Positions 18,388-27,481 of a DNA stretch of 64,000 bases are shown here, piece by piece. The stretch spans positions 1-64,000 of the forward strand of contig CAZSDU010000012.1 in the NCBI GenBank assembly GCA_964605775.1, in the 5' to 3' direction. Below the pieces are notes generated by a model. That model had not been told where the DNA came from, made no database searches, and saw only the letters and a list, made by a program, of their open reading frames with translations. This stretch comes from CAZSDU01 sp964605775. Lineage in GTDB: Bacteria; Bacteroidota; Bacteroidia; Bacteroidales; FEN-979. The position numbers were made by a program, and so were the translations under genes. Each line of letters begins with the position of its first letter. Within the stretch, counting starts at the first letter, position 1.

Positions 18388-19218
18388 TTAATGGGTTGTC
18401 TGGGTTTGTGTTTCCTGGGTGAAATCGATTTCAGAACCCAAGACACTATGCGGAATAAGGAAAACCATCAGCAGGATTACGGAAGCAAGAATAGGCCAGG
18501 TACGGTTATACCGGTTTTTATGTAAAACAGAAAGTGCAATGGCCCAGAAAAGAAAGGCCAGCAGTGACTTATTATCCGTGAGGTCATGTCCGAATGGCCA
18601 TCCGGTCCAGAAAGCGCCGAAAGAAAATTTCTGAACAACAGGTCCCATTATCAGTCCGCCAAGCAGCAGGGTGATGACGGTAAGCCAAGCATATCGGTAG
18701 GTTTTTTTGCTTTGAGCGATAGCCATCATTCCGGTGAGGGTTGAAAACAACATCGCTAAAAAAATAAAAAAAATATGCGGGTATAAAGCATAGGCAGGCA
18801 CTTGCCCTTTATACCTGAGTACGGCAGGCTTTTCATTCAGTGAAACATGCACATTTCCCCTGATCAGTGTGACCTTGTACATCATTTTTCCGGCAGGCGG
18901 CAGATGGGGTAATTTTCCGGTCAGAAAAGAACCTTTCCTTAACATGGGTTGCAAGGTCCATGGGTCATTGCTGTTAAATCTGCGAAAAGCAATTTCTCCC
19001 TTGATGGAAGTATCTGGGACAGAGATGTCGATGCTTGCACCATCGGCTCCATCATAAGTGCGAATGAGACGGTATTTGATTTCCTGTTTTTCAATTTTCA
19101 TCTTCCCGCGGATGGGATAGGTAGGGCCTGTCATTCGCTGATAAATGGCAATGGTCAGGGTGAATAAAATAGCCAGTAACCAGATGAGGATAGGAGAGAA
19201 TTTTGATTGTATTGCCAA
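18388..19218 (-). CDS. Unrecognised membrane protein with a central extracytoplasmic domain
   Basis: A 276-residue protein whose family I do not recognise. It has an N-terminal helix (about 8-27), an extracytoplasmic beta-rich domain of about 100 residues (40-140), and four hydrophobic segments (about 147-170, 178-198, 212-230, 240-260), ending in a Thr/Gln-rich tail. The start appears to be TTG 19218, since no ATG precedes the first helix and a TACTTTTG promoter element lies 16 bases upstream. Its neighbours are the rhomboid gene downstream and the GH3 fusion upstream, all on the minus strand. Confidence 0.7.
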   Translation of the reverse strand: MAIQSKFSPILIWLLAILFTLTIAIYQRMTGPTYPIRGKMKIEKQEIKYRLIRTYDGADGASIDISVPDTSIKGEIAFRRFNSNDPWTLQPMLRKGSFLTGKLPHLPPAGKMMYKVTLIRGNVHVSLNEKPAVLRYKGQVPAYALYPHIFFIFLAMLFSTLTGMMAIAQSKKTYRYAWLTVITLLLGGLIMGPVVQKFSFGAFWTGWPFGHDLTDNKSLLAFLFWAIALSVLHKNRYNRTWPILASVILLMVFLIPHSVLGSEIDFTQETQTQTTH

Positions 19219-19234
19219 TTGAAGAAGGTTTTAG

Positions 19235-19242
19235 CAAAAGTA
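19235..19242 (-). promoter_or_regulatory. -7 element of the membrane protein-rhomboid unit
   Basis: TACTTTTG on the minus strand between the stop of the GH3 fusion (19249) and the TTG start at 19218 fits TAnnTTTG, indicating a separate transcription unit. Confidence 0.45.
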
Positions 19243-19248
19243 ATTATT

Positions 19249-22086
19249 TCAGGGATATTTTTCAAGCAGTTCATAGATCGCCTGATGGATGTTTGTTCTG
19301 ATGTTCAGAGAGGAAAGTTTCTGGTTTCCGGCATTGGGATAAACGCGGTTGGAAAGAAAGATATAAATCAGATGGTTCTGAGGATCAGCCCAGGCATAGG
19401 TTCCGGTAAAGCCTGAATGCCCAAAACTCAGGGGAGAAGCAGCTTCACAAACAGGTCCGTCGGGTGCATAATGGATCATGGGTTTGTCGAAACCAAGTCC
19501 CCTTCGGTTTCCTTTCTGAGGATACTGCACTTTTGTAAATTCATGAACGATTGATGGCTTCAGGTATTGTTTCTCCCCATAATATCCATCTTGTAACAAC
19601 ATTTGCATGATCACGGCAAGGTCATAGGCATCCGAGAACAGACCGGCATGACCGGAAATACCCTTGAGCATGAAAGCCCCCGGATCATGAACCTCTCCCC
19701 AAACCAGTTTTTTTCTGAAAAGGGTATCAAATTCCGTCGGCATTACCCTTGAAAGGGGGAAACGTTCCTTGGGGTTAAAGCCCATGGTTTGTAATCCGAG
19801 CGGACGATAAAACGAATTCTGCAGGTATTGATCGAAGGATTCTCCACTGATTTTTTCAACCATCAGCCTGAGCAGGTAAAAACCGAGATCACTGTACTTG
19901 TATTCATGATTTTGCCGTAAAGGCGACTGGATAATAGTGAGGTAAATACTATCAGGAGGGAAATCACGATGGGTTTTCAGGCTTCTTTCATAAAACGGGA
20001 TCCAGGCTTGCAACCCCGACTGATGGGTCATCACGTCACGGATTGTAAGCCTGGCTTTATTGCTCCCTTTCAATAAGGGAAGATACTTCCCCAGACTGTC
20101 ATCAAGCTGCACTTTTCCATCCTCATACAATTTCATGATCGCCAGGGTCGTGGTAGCAATCTTCGTAATGGAAGCCAGGTCGTAAAGATCATTGATCTTG
20201 ACTCTGACCGTATCTTCATAACGTGGTGTTCCAAAACTTTTTTCATAGAAAATCTTACCCTCTTTAGCGATCAGAATGGAACAACCCGGATAGGCTCTTT
20301 TTTCTATTCCGCTCTCAGCGATGGAATCGATTATACCCAGGGCATCGGAAGGGATCCCGAGACTTTCTGGCATAACCGATTCCATCCTGGATTTCCCGGT
20401 GTCTTCTCCGCTTCCTTCCTTGAAAGGCCCGGAGGAAACAGGGAGCTTTCCCCTGCTTGCAATGCCGCCGAAGATAAGTTCGGCCGCGAGTTTCTGAGTA
20501 TATTGGTTGTCCTGGTAGGTAACCAGGATACTTTCCATATTTTTGGTATTCGGGATAAAGGAAAGTGCATAAGGATTCCCGAAAACAGTCAGTATATTGC
20601 GGCCATGGCAGGTCAGCGTATCGAGTAACTGCCGAATCTTCAGATGAAGGCCAAAACTGTCTCTGGGTGCACCTCCGGCACGTTGAATACCGATGATCAG
20701 TATATCGTAAGACGAGAGCAGGGAGATGAGGCTGTCGGCGACAGCTTTCTCAGGAATGGCGCCGAGAAAGTATGTGTCAACCTGTGCATAGCGGGAAAGG
20801 GTGGATTGAAATACATTGATGTTGGTATCCATCAGTGACAGGGATGCAATCTTTCTGCTGTCAAGCGAAGTCAATGGAATCAGTTGCAATTCGTTTTTGA
20901 CAAGGGTAATGGAATTTTGGAAGATTTCTCCGGTCAGTGCTTCAGCAGATGGAGGATTGAGGTCAGCACTGATGCCTTTCAGGTTCACGAGTGGCTGATC
21001 CCAGAGGTGAAGGTCATGTTTTATGCCGAGTACTTTTCTGCATCTCTGTTCGATCAACTCCATGGAAAGAATCCCGCTCTCAATGGCCTGCCTGATTCCC
21101 TGAATGGCTTTAGGAATGTCTTGGGGGAGGAGCAGGATATCATTGCCTGCTTTTAAAGCCCTTACCTCAATTTCCCCGGGTTTCGCATTTTTTGTCACCC
21201 CTTTCATATCGAGGGCATCGGTGAAAACGATTCCTTTATAACCCATTCGATTTTTCAGCAAACCGCTGACAATATTTTCTGATAGGGTGGAAGGTGTATT
21301 TTTCAAGCTATCCATGGCCGGAAAATACACATGAGCCACCATGATCCCCTTCACTCCCTCACGGATCAGGGTACGGAAAGGATAGAGCTCAAGGGAATCG
21401 ATCCTTGAAGCGGAATGTTCAATGATCGGAAGGGTAAAGTGTGAATCCGTTTCCGTATCCCCATGTCCCGGAAAATGCTTGGCTGTGGCGATGATCCCGT
21501 GGTCCTGCAGTCCCTTCATATACATGCTGCCCTTAAATGCAACTTTTTCACGGTTTTCTCCGAAGGAACGGAAATTGATCACCGGGTTTTTGGGGTTATT
21601 GTTGATATCTATGACGGGTGCAAAATTTACGTGTATGCCTAACCTTTTGCAGTCCAGGGCTATTTGTGCTCCCATCCGGTAAATCAGCGAATCGTTCTGA
21701 AGGGCTCCCAAGGCCATCTGACGGGGAAAGGAGAAGGCGCTATCGAGGCGCATTCCAAGACCCCATTCGGCATCCATGGAAACCAATAAAGGGATGGGCG
21801 AAATTTTTTGCAAACGGTTTGTAAAATCAGCCTGGCTGTATGGGCTGCCTTTAAAAAAACAGATTCCCCCGGGCTGATGAATGCGGACGATCCTCATGAG
21901 GCTGTCCTCATACACTGAATCACGGCCGGAATACGCCCTGATCATCAGAAGCTGGGCGATTTTTTGTTCAAGGCTGAGGGAATGATATATGGAATCAGTC
22001 CGGCAGGAATCAGCAGAAATATGTCCAGCCTTCAGGGTGTTGAAACAAATCAGGAATATCAGGACGGTAAAAAAATTTTTCTTCAT
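19249..22086 (-). CDS. Fusion of a NagZ-like GH3 glycosidase and a serine beta-lactamase-family domain
   Basis: A secreted 945-residue two-enzyme protein. After a signal peptide (MKKNFFTVLIFLICFNTLKA) comes a GH3 beta-N-acetylhexosaminidase domain (about 30-370) with the NagZ catalytic loop KHFPGHGDTETDSH and the nucleophile aspartate in VFTDALDMKG. A GH3 C-terminal domain follows (about 390-560), then a class C-type serine hydrolase domain (about 580-945) with SITK (Ser-x-x-Lys), YSD in place of YxN, and HSGFTG in place of KTG. Likely acts on muropeptides outside the cytoplasm: the GH3 part cuts GlcNAc-MurNAc and the serine domain may cut peptides or esters. Such fusions are known in Bacteroidota; the serine domain's substrate is open. 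Confidence 0.92.
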   Translation of the reverse strand: MKKNFFTVLIFLICFNTLKAGHISADSCRTDSIYHSLSLEQKIAQLLMIRAYSGRDSVYEDSLMRIVRIHQPGGICFFKGSPYSQADFTNRLQKISPIPLLVSMDAEWGLGMRLDSAFSFPRQMALGALQNDSLIYRMGAQIALDCKRLGIHVNFAPVIDINNNPKNPVINFRSFGENREKVAFKGSMYMKGLQDHGIIATAKHFPGHGDTETDSHFTLPIIEHSASRIDSLELYPFRTLIREGVKGIMVAHVYFPAMDSLKNTPSTLSENIVSGLLKNRMGYKGIVFTDALDMKGVTKNAKPGEIEVRALKAGNDILLLPQDIPKAIQGIRQAIESGILSMELIEQRCRKVLGIKHDLHLWDQPLVNLKGISADLNPPSAEALTGEIFQNSITLVKNELQLIPLTSLDSRKIASLSLMDTNINVFQSTLSRYAQVDTYFLGAIPEKAVADSLISLLSSYDILIIGIQRAGGAPRDSFGLHLKIRQLLDTLTCHGRNILTVFGNPYALSFIPNTKNMESILVTYQDNQYTQKLAAELIFGGIASRGKLPVSSGPFKEGSGEDTGKSRMESVMPESLGIPSDALGIIDSIAESGIEKRAYPGCSILIAKEGKIFYEKSFGTPRYEDTVRVKINDLYDLASITKIATTTLAIMKLYEDGKVQLDDSLGKYLPLLKGSNKARLTIRDVMTHQSGLQAWIPFYERSLKTHRDFPPDSIYLTIIQSPLRQNHEYKYSDLGFYLLRLMVEKISGESFDQYLQNSFYRPLGLQTMGFNPKERFPLSRVMPTEFDTLFRKKLVWGEVHDPGAFMLKGISGHAGLFSDAYDLAVIMQMLLQDGYYGEKQYLKPSIVHEFTKVQYPQKGNRRGLGFDKPMIHYAPDGPVCEAASPLSFGHSGFTGTYAWADPQNHLIYIFLSNRVYPNAGNQKLSSLNIRTNIHQAIYELLEKYP

Positions 22087-22191
22087 TAGCGGCGTTTGTT
22101 CTTCAGTACAAAAGAAAGAAAAATGAAGATAACTGTGTCAAATCTTATCCGTTTTTATTAACATCCCATAGTAACAGGCTGCTATTTGCAA

Positions 22192-22199
22192 TATCTTTG
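22192..22199 (+). promoter_or_regulatory. -7 element of the split-transketolase operon
   Basis: TATCTTTG fits TAnnTTTG, about 50 bases before ATG 22250, giving a leader of roughly 45 bases. Confidence 0.55.
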
Positions 22200-22249
22200 T
22201 TTTTCCATATTTTTATTCAGCTCATTCATCATCGTTAATAAAGATATTC

Positions 22250-23095
22250 ATGCTTTCCATAACAGATCTTCAGAACATTGCTTCCCAGGTTCGTCGTGAT
22301 ATTGTTCGTATGGTCCATCATGCTGCTTCAGGCCATGTCGGTGGGCCCATGGGAGCGGCTGATTTTCTCGTGGCCTTGTACTATGAGATCATGCGTCCAG
22401 ATCCGTCCAAATTCGAAATGAATGGATATGGGGAGGATTTGTTTTTTCTTTCCAATGGTCATCTTTCTGCCGGATGGTATAGTGTACTTGCCAGGTATGG
22501 GTATTTTGAAATTTCGGAACTGGCCAGCTTCCGTAAACTAAATTCACGCCTTCAGGGTCACCCTGCAAGCTGTGAGGGCTTGCCAGGTGTAAGGATAAGT
22601 TCAGGTTCTCTGGGTCAGGGATTATCTGTGGCCATAGGTGCTGCCCTGGCTAAAAAGCTTAACCAGGATGATCATATGGTTTATTGTCTGATGGGTGATG
22701 GAGAACTTCAGGAAGGACAGAACTGGGAGGCTTTTATGTATGCTGGGGCCAAAGGTGTTGATCATCTTGTAGCGGTGGTGGATTATAATAAAAAGCAAAT
22801 CGAAGGTCCCCTGCAAAATGTTCTTGACCTTGGCAATCTGTCAGAGAAATTAAAGGCTTTTGGCTGGATGGTGGCGGAGATGAATGGCAACAATATGAAG
22901 GAAGTTGTTGATACACTTCATTCGGTTAAGGAAATAAGCAGAAAAGGTAAACCTGTTTTTATCCTGATGCATACCCTGATGGGATATGGCGTTGATTTTA
23001 TGTCGGATAAGCATGAATGGCACGGTATACCACCGGATCATGAACAATTAAAAAAAGCATTGGATCAATTGAAGGAGACGGAGGGAGATTATTAG
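22250..23095 (+). CDS. Transketolase, N-terminal (TPP-binding) subunit
   Basis: The diphosphate-binding half of a split transketolase, 281 residues. The TPP motif is GDGELQEGQNWEA, with the GHVGGPMGAADF and SNGHLSAGWY segments typical of transketolase N-halves. The partner C-half is encoded at 24547-25530, but a VWA-domain gene lies between the two. The enzyme transfers two-carbon ketol units in the non-oxidative pentose phosphate pathway; the complex should be a cytosolic heterotetramer. ATG 22250 is supported by the upstream -7 element. A 5 x 7 bp repeat follows its stop codon. Confidence 0.92.
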   Translation: MLSITDLQNIASQVRRDIVRMVHHAASGHVGGPMGAADFLVALYYEIMRPDPSKFEMNGYGEDLFFLSNGHLSAGWYSVLARYGYFEISELASFRKLNSRLQGHPASCEGLPGVRISSGSLGQGLSVAIGAALAKKLNQDDHMVYCLMGDGELQEGQNWEAFMYAGAKGVDHLVAVVDYNKKQIEGPLQNVLDLGNLSEKLKAFGWMVAEMNGNNMKEVVDTLHSVKEISRKGKPVFILMHTLMGYGVDFMSDKHEWHGIPPDHEQLKKALDQLKETEGDY

Positions 23096-23100
23096 AAGAA

Positions 23101-23135
23101 TTTACGATTTACGATTTACGATTTACGATTTACGA
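23101..23135 (+). repeat. Tandem repeat, five perfect copies of TTTACGA
   Basis: Five uninterrupted copies of the heptamer TTTACGA begin six bases after the stop codon of the transketolase N-half, followed by TTTGC. The last partial unit supplies the TTG that is the first possible start of the VWA gene. Copy-number change would alter spacing in steps of seven bases. Confidence 0.9.
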
Positions 23136-23136
23136 T

Positions 23137-24543
23137 TTGCAAAAAAAAATTATCACTGGTCATTTGTCATTTCTCGTTTTATTGATTTTTCTGTTGTTTC
23201 CTGCCGGGGTCATTGCACAGGGAACAAATGAGAAGGAAAAACCTAAGCCGACGACACGGATATTATTTGTGTTTGATGCTTCCCAAAGCATGTATGGACG
23301 ATGGCAAAGCGATACTAAATTCAATATCGCGGTCAGGTTATTTTCCGGGCTGCTTGATAGTCTGCGAAACCAGCCAAACCTTGAACTTGCCCTCAGGGTT
23401 TATGGACATCAAAAACAATATCCGCCGCAGGATTGCAATGATACACGCTTGGAGGTTCCTTTTGCCAAGGACAATATCCCTCGCATAAAACATGTTTTAA
23501 AAACCATCAGTCCAAGGGGTACTACTCCGATTGCATCTTCACTATCACAGGCAGCCGGGGATTTTCCAAGCTGCGATAACTGCCGGAATATCATCATACT
23601 CATCACGGATGGGATAGAGGAATGTGGTGGAGATCCCTGTGCGATTTCCCTGGAACTTCAGAAAAAGGGAATCACCCTCAAGCCTTTTATCGTTGGGATA
23701 GGAAAAGATTTCAGGGATCAGTTTGAATGTGTGGGAACCTATTTTGATGCTTCCAATGAGAAAGAATTCAGGGAAGCGTTGAAAGTGATCATCTCCAGAG
23801 CACTGAATCCGACTACAATTCAGATCAATCTTCTGGATATTTACGGTAAGCCGACGGAAACCAATGTGAATATGACTTTGTATGATAACGTATCAGGCAT
23901 GATCAGATATAATTTTATACACTCCTTTAATGCCAGGGGTTTTCCTGATACCCTCGACATTGATCCGCTGCTGACCTATACTATTGTGGTACATACCATT
24001 CCCCCGGTACACAAAGATTCAGTGAAACTAACCCCGGGTAAACATACCACCATCGGCATTGATGCTCCCCAGGGTTACCTGACTTTCAGGGCAGGAGTAA
24101 ACAGCACCCTGAAATATCTTCCCGTTATCATTAGGAGAAATGGAACTTCAGCAACCATAAATGTTCAGCAATTTGATCAAATCGAAAAATATCTTTGCGG
24201 GAAATATGATATTGAAGTCCTTTGCCTGCCCAGGATCATTCAAAAAGAGGTGGAGATTATGCAAAGCCAGACCACCACGGTTGAAATCCCTTTGCCCGGA
24301 ATTGTCGTGATCCAGCGATCCACAAATGGGTATGGCAGCGTTTACCTGGAGGATAAAAGCGGTCTGATCTGGCTTTATAATCTCAGGGATACGCCTCAGC
24401 AGCAAGAAACCCTTTATCTTCAACCAGGAGCCTACAGGGTAGTCTTCCGGTCGAAATTTGTCAATAAAGCTTCTTATACCATTGAAAAATCATTCAGGGT
24501 TGAACCCGGACAAACCATCAATGTAAAATTATACCCGAACTAA
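23137..24543 (+). CDS. Secreted von Willebrand factor A domain protein
   Basis: A 468-residue exported protein. After a signal peptide (LSFLVLLIFLLFPAGVIAQ) comes a VWA domain (about 42-215) with an intact MIDAS DxSxS (FDASQSMYG) and a downstream ITDG motif. The C-terminal 250 residues are beta-rich with repeated strand-turn units of about 80-90 residues, resembling Ig/PEGA-like modules. Four Cys residues in the VWA domain could pair in the periplasm. The start is TTG 23137, the only start codon between the preceding in-frame stop and the signal peptide, at the edge of a heptanucleotide repeat. It is inserted between the two transketolase genes, which share no obvious function with it. Confidence 0.82.
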   Translation: MQKKIITGHLSFLVLLIFLLFPAGVIAQGTNEKEKPKPTTRILFVFDASQSMYGRWQSDTKFNIAVRLFSGLLDSLRNQPNLELALRVYGHQKQYPPQDCNDTRLEVPFAKDNIPRIKHVLKTISPRGTTPIASSLSQAAGDFPSCDNCRNIIILITDGIEECGGDPCAISLELQKKGITLKPFIVGIGKDFRDQFECVGTYFDASNEKEFREALKVIISRALNPTTIQINLLDIYGKPTETNVNMTLYDNVSGMIRYNFIHSFNARGFPDTLDIDPLLTYTIVVHTIPPVHKDSVKLTPGKHTTIGIDAPQGYLTFRAGVNSTLKYLPVIIRRNGTSATINVQQFDQIEKYLCGKYDIEVLCLPRIIQKEVEIMQSQTTTVEIPLPGIVVIQRSTNGYGSVYLEDKSGLIWLYNLRDTPQQQETLYLQPGAYRVVFRSKFVNKASYTIEKSFRVEPGQTINVKLYPN

Positions 24544-24546
24544 TAC

Positions 24547-25530
24547 ATGAAGGAATATCAGAATTACGGATCAAAAGACACCCGGTCAGGGTTTGGCGCA
24601 GCACTGCTTGAACTGGGAAAATCCAATTCCCAGGTAGTAGCCTTATGTGCTGACCTGACAGGGTCATTAAAGATGGATGCTTTTGCCAATGCTTTCCCCG
24701 AGCGGTTTTTTCAGGTTGGTATTGCTGAAGCAAACATGATGGGTATGGCAGCCGGATTTACGATTGGAGGGAAAATACCCTTTACGGGAACTTTTGCCAA
24801 TTTCTCTACGGCCAGGGTGTACGACCAGATACGTCAGTCCATTGCCTATTCAAACAAGAATGTCAAGGTCTGTGCCTCTCATGCCGGGATCAGTCTTGGC
24901 GAAGACGGGGCTACCCACCAGTGCATCGAAGATATGGGGATGATGAAGATGCTGGCGAATATGGTAGTGATCAATCCCTGTGATTTCAACCAGACCAGAG
25001 CGGCCACCTTAGCCATAGCCGATTATATCGGCCCCGTTTATTTACGGTTTGGCCGTCCCAAGGTACCAAATTTCATAGATCCGGAAATGAAATTTATAAT
25101 CGGGAAGGCGATCTTGTTAAATGAAGGAAGCGATGTTTCCATTTTTGCAACAGGGCATATGGTCTGGAAGGCACTGGAAGCAGGTAAACTTCTCGAACAG
25201 CAAGGCATCTCCGCTGAAATCATCAACCTTCATACCATTAAACCCCTGGATGAGGAAGCTGTTCTGGCCTCCGTGAGAAAGACGGGTTGCGTTGTTTCTG
25301 CCGAAGAGCATATGCGGAACGGGGGTCTGGGCGATTCCATTGCGCAACTGCTTTCCCTAAAATATCCGACACCCATGGAAATGGTCGCGGTCAATGACCG
25401 TTTCGGTGAAAGTGGTAAACCTGATGAGCTGATGAAAAAATATGGTCTTGATACTACTGATATTGTGAAATCGGCACTTGAAGTGATCAAACATAAAGGC
25501 AACTTGACCTTTTCGACCCCTAAAGCATAG
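24547..25530 (+). CDS. Transketolase, C-terminal (pyrimidine-binding) subunit
   Basis: The pyrimidine-binding and C-terminal half of the split transketolase, 327 residues. The conserved Glu that activates TPP is in QVGIAEANMMG; the FANF and HAGISLGEDGATHQ segments match transketolase/DXPS pyrimidine domains, and the last 120 residues form the transketolase C-domain (GHMVWKALEAG, EEHMRNGGLGD). ATG 24547 follows the VWA stop by three bases, so translation is probably coupled to it. It overlaps the convergent kup stop by 11 bases. DXPS is excluded by the presence of the separate N-half and its length. Confidence 0.92.
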   Translation: MKEYQNYGSKDTRSGFGAALLELGKSNSQVVALCADLTGSLKMDAFANAFPERFFQVGIAEANMMGMAAGFTIGGKIPFTGTFANFSTARVYDQIRQSIAYSNKNVKVCASHAGISLGEDGATHQCIEDMGMMKMLANMVVINPCDFNQTRAATLAIADYIGPVYLRFGRPKVPNFIDPEMKFIIGKAILLNEGSDVSIFATGHMVWKALEAGKLLEQQGISAEIINLHTIKPLDEEAVLASVRKTGCVVSAEEHMRNGGLGDSIAQLLSLKYPTPMEMVAVNDRFGESGKPDELMKKYGLDTTDIVKSALEVIKHKGNLTFSTPKA

Positions 25531-27481
25531 TTTGATTGTCTCTGGTTAGTAAAATCGGTATCTCCTTGTCGATATAGAGCGGTACCGTTTCTATGGTCAC
25601 ATTGCTGGTATCCAGCCCCAGTGCCCTGACTTCTGTAATCCCGAATTGTTTGAAAATGGCATAAAGATCCATGATGAATTGTTCCCTGGGCGGAAAATCG
25701 AAATCATAGTTCTGGATACGGTCGATTACAACGAAACGGAAATCGCTAAGGACATGATATTTTCGAAGGGACTCATAATGACTAAGCATATCGATCTCAT
25801 GGTTATGGCTCATTTCATCGAGAACCTGACGGAAGAAGAGATTTACCCGGGGTTGAACCTTGAATCCGATCTTGAAATCTACTTTGATTATTACGCCTTC
25901 ATTCAATTTGGTGACCTTATACTCCAGCACATGGGGTTCATCAAGGATGTCGACATGCAAGAGCCAATAGGTATCTGCTCTTTTGGGTTGCTTGTTGAGT
26001 ATTGAATAAATGATTTTCGATTCGATATCGGTGATCTTATTGGCTTTGGTAAGGAACACAAGATTGGTTGCGTATTTTGGTATGGATTCGTCTTTGCTGA
26101 GTTCCCTCAGGATATCAAAATAATTTTCTATCCTGATAAATTCAATAAAACTGTTTTTAATTTTTCGTCCATGGAACCAGATGTACATGATAACGAACAG
26201 AATACTTCCAATAAAAATGGTGATATATCCACCATACAGGAATTTATTCAGATTGGCAACCAGAAATGATCCCTCAATGAAAAGGTAAACCATTAAGAAC
26301 AGGACGAGAAGATATTTCGGAACGTGTTTGTAATAAAGATATACGCCTAGCAAAACAGTGGTCATCAGCATGGTGATATTGATGGTCAGACCATAGGCTG
26401 CCTCCATATTGGCTGATTTCTGAAAGAAGAGTACCACACCGATACAGCAGGCATAGAGGATCCAGTTGATACTGGAAATATACATCTGACCTTTGATGTT
26501 GGTAGGGTAATTGATTTTAACCTTGGGCCAGAAGTTCAATGAAATCGCTTCACTGATCAGGGTAAAAGAACTGGTGATCATAGCTTGGCTCGCGATAATG
26601 GCGGCAATGGTCGCAAGGGCAATTCCGAATATTAAAAACCAGGAAGGCATAATGGCAAAGAAAGGATTGGTCCATTCCGTCATATAATCCGGATTCATTA
26701 GAATCCATGCTCCCTGGCCGAAATAGTTAAGTAGCAGGCTGACTTTCACGAAGCCCCATGTCACACGGATATTTTTCCGCCCGCAATGACCCAGGTCAGA
26801 ATACAGTGCATCGGCTCCGGTTGTACATAAAAATACGGCTCCCAGCAGGATGAACCCATGGGGATACTGGGTGAGAAAATTGAAGGCATAGACCGGGTTA
26901 ACCGCGTATAAAATTTTAGGGAACTGAAGAAGTTGAATAGTTCCAAGGATGCCCAGCATGGAAAACCATAGAAACATAATTGGCCCGAAAGATTTTCCGA
27001 TCATCTTGGTGCCGAATTTCTGGATAATGAAAAGCAGGGTGATGATCATTAAAGCAATGGGAACAACAGGTATCCGTGGATTTTTGATGAGGATACCCTC
27101 CACCGAGGAGACAATGGTGATGGCCGGTGTGATAATGCTATCGGCCAGCAGGGTACAACCTCCGATAATGGCAAACAGGTATGCCCATTTAGCGCGTTTC
27201 CGGATGAGTGCAAAGAGGGAGAAAATGCCTCCTTCCCCCTTGTTATCTGCACGCAGGGTAATAATGATGTATTTCAGACTGGTCTGAATAGTCAGGGTCC
27301 AGAAAATACAGGAGAGGCCACCCAGGATATATTCGGGAGTTATGAGATCACCTCCGGCAACGATGGCCCTCATCACATACAATGGCGAGGTGCCGATATC
27401 CCCAAAAACAATCCCCAGGGTGACAATCAGGCCGGCTGGGGTAAGCTTCTGAATATAATTCTTATTCCTCGATGTGGTCAT
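25520..27481 (-). CDS. kup: Kup-family potassium uptake permease
   Basis: A K+/H+ symporter of 653 residues in the inner membrane. The N-terminal opening TPAGLIVTLGIVFGDIGTSPLY is the Kup signature; about twelve helices fill residues 15-440 and a C-terminal cytosolic domain (about 450-653) completes the typical Kup length. Its ATG lies inside the end of the dedA gene (20-base overlap), so it is translated as the last gene of an antiporter-DedA-Kup operon. No c-di-AMP riboswitch or other RNA element is visible in front of it. Confidence 0.93.
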   Translation of the reverse strand: MTTSRNKNYIQKLTPAGLIVTLGIVFGDIGTSPLYVMRAIVAGGDLITPEYILGGLSCIFWTLTIQTSLKYIIITLRADNKGEGGIFSLFALIRKRAKWAYLFAIIGGCTLLADSIITPAITIVSSVEGILIKNPRIPVVPIALMIITLLFIIQKFGTKMIGKSFGPIMFLWFSMLGILGTIQLLQFPKILYAVNPVYAFNFLTQYPHGFILLGAVFLCTTGADALYSDLGHCGRKNIRVTWGFVKVSLLLNYFGQGAWILMNPDYMTEWTNPFFAIMPSWFLIFGIALATIAAIIASQAMITSSFTLISEAISLNFWPKVKINYPTNIKGQMYISSINWILYACCIGVVLFFQKSANMEAAYGLTINITMLMTTVLLGVYLYYKHVPKYLLVLFLMVYLFIEGSFLVANLNKFLYGGYITIFIGSILFVIMYIWFHGRKIKNSFIEFIRIENYFDILRELSKDESIPKYATNLVFLTKANKITDIESKIIYSILNKQPKRADTYWLLHVDILDEPHVLEYKVTKLNEGVIIKVDFKIGFKVQPRVNLFFRQVLDEMSHNHEIDMLSHYESLRKYHVLSDFRFVVIDRIQNYDFDFPPREQFIMDLYAIFKQFGITEVRALGLDTSNVTIETVPLYIDKEIPILLTRDNQTML

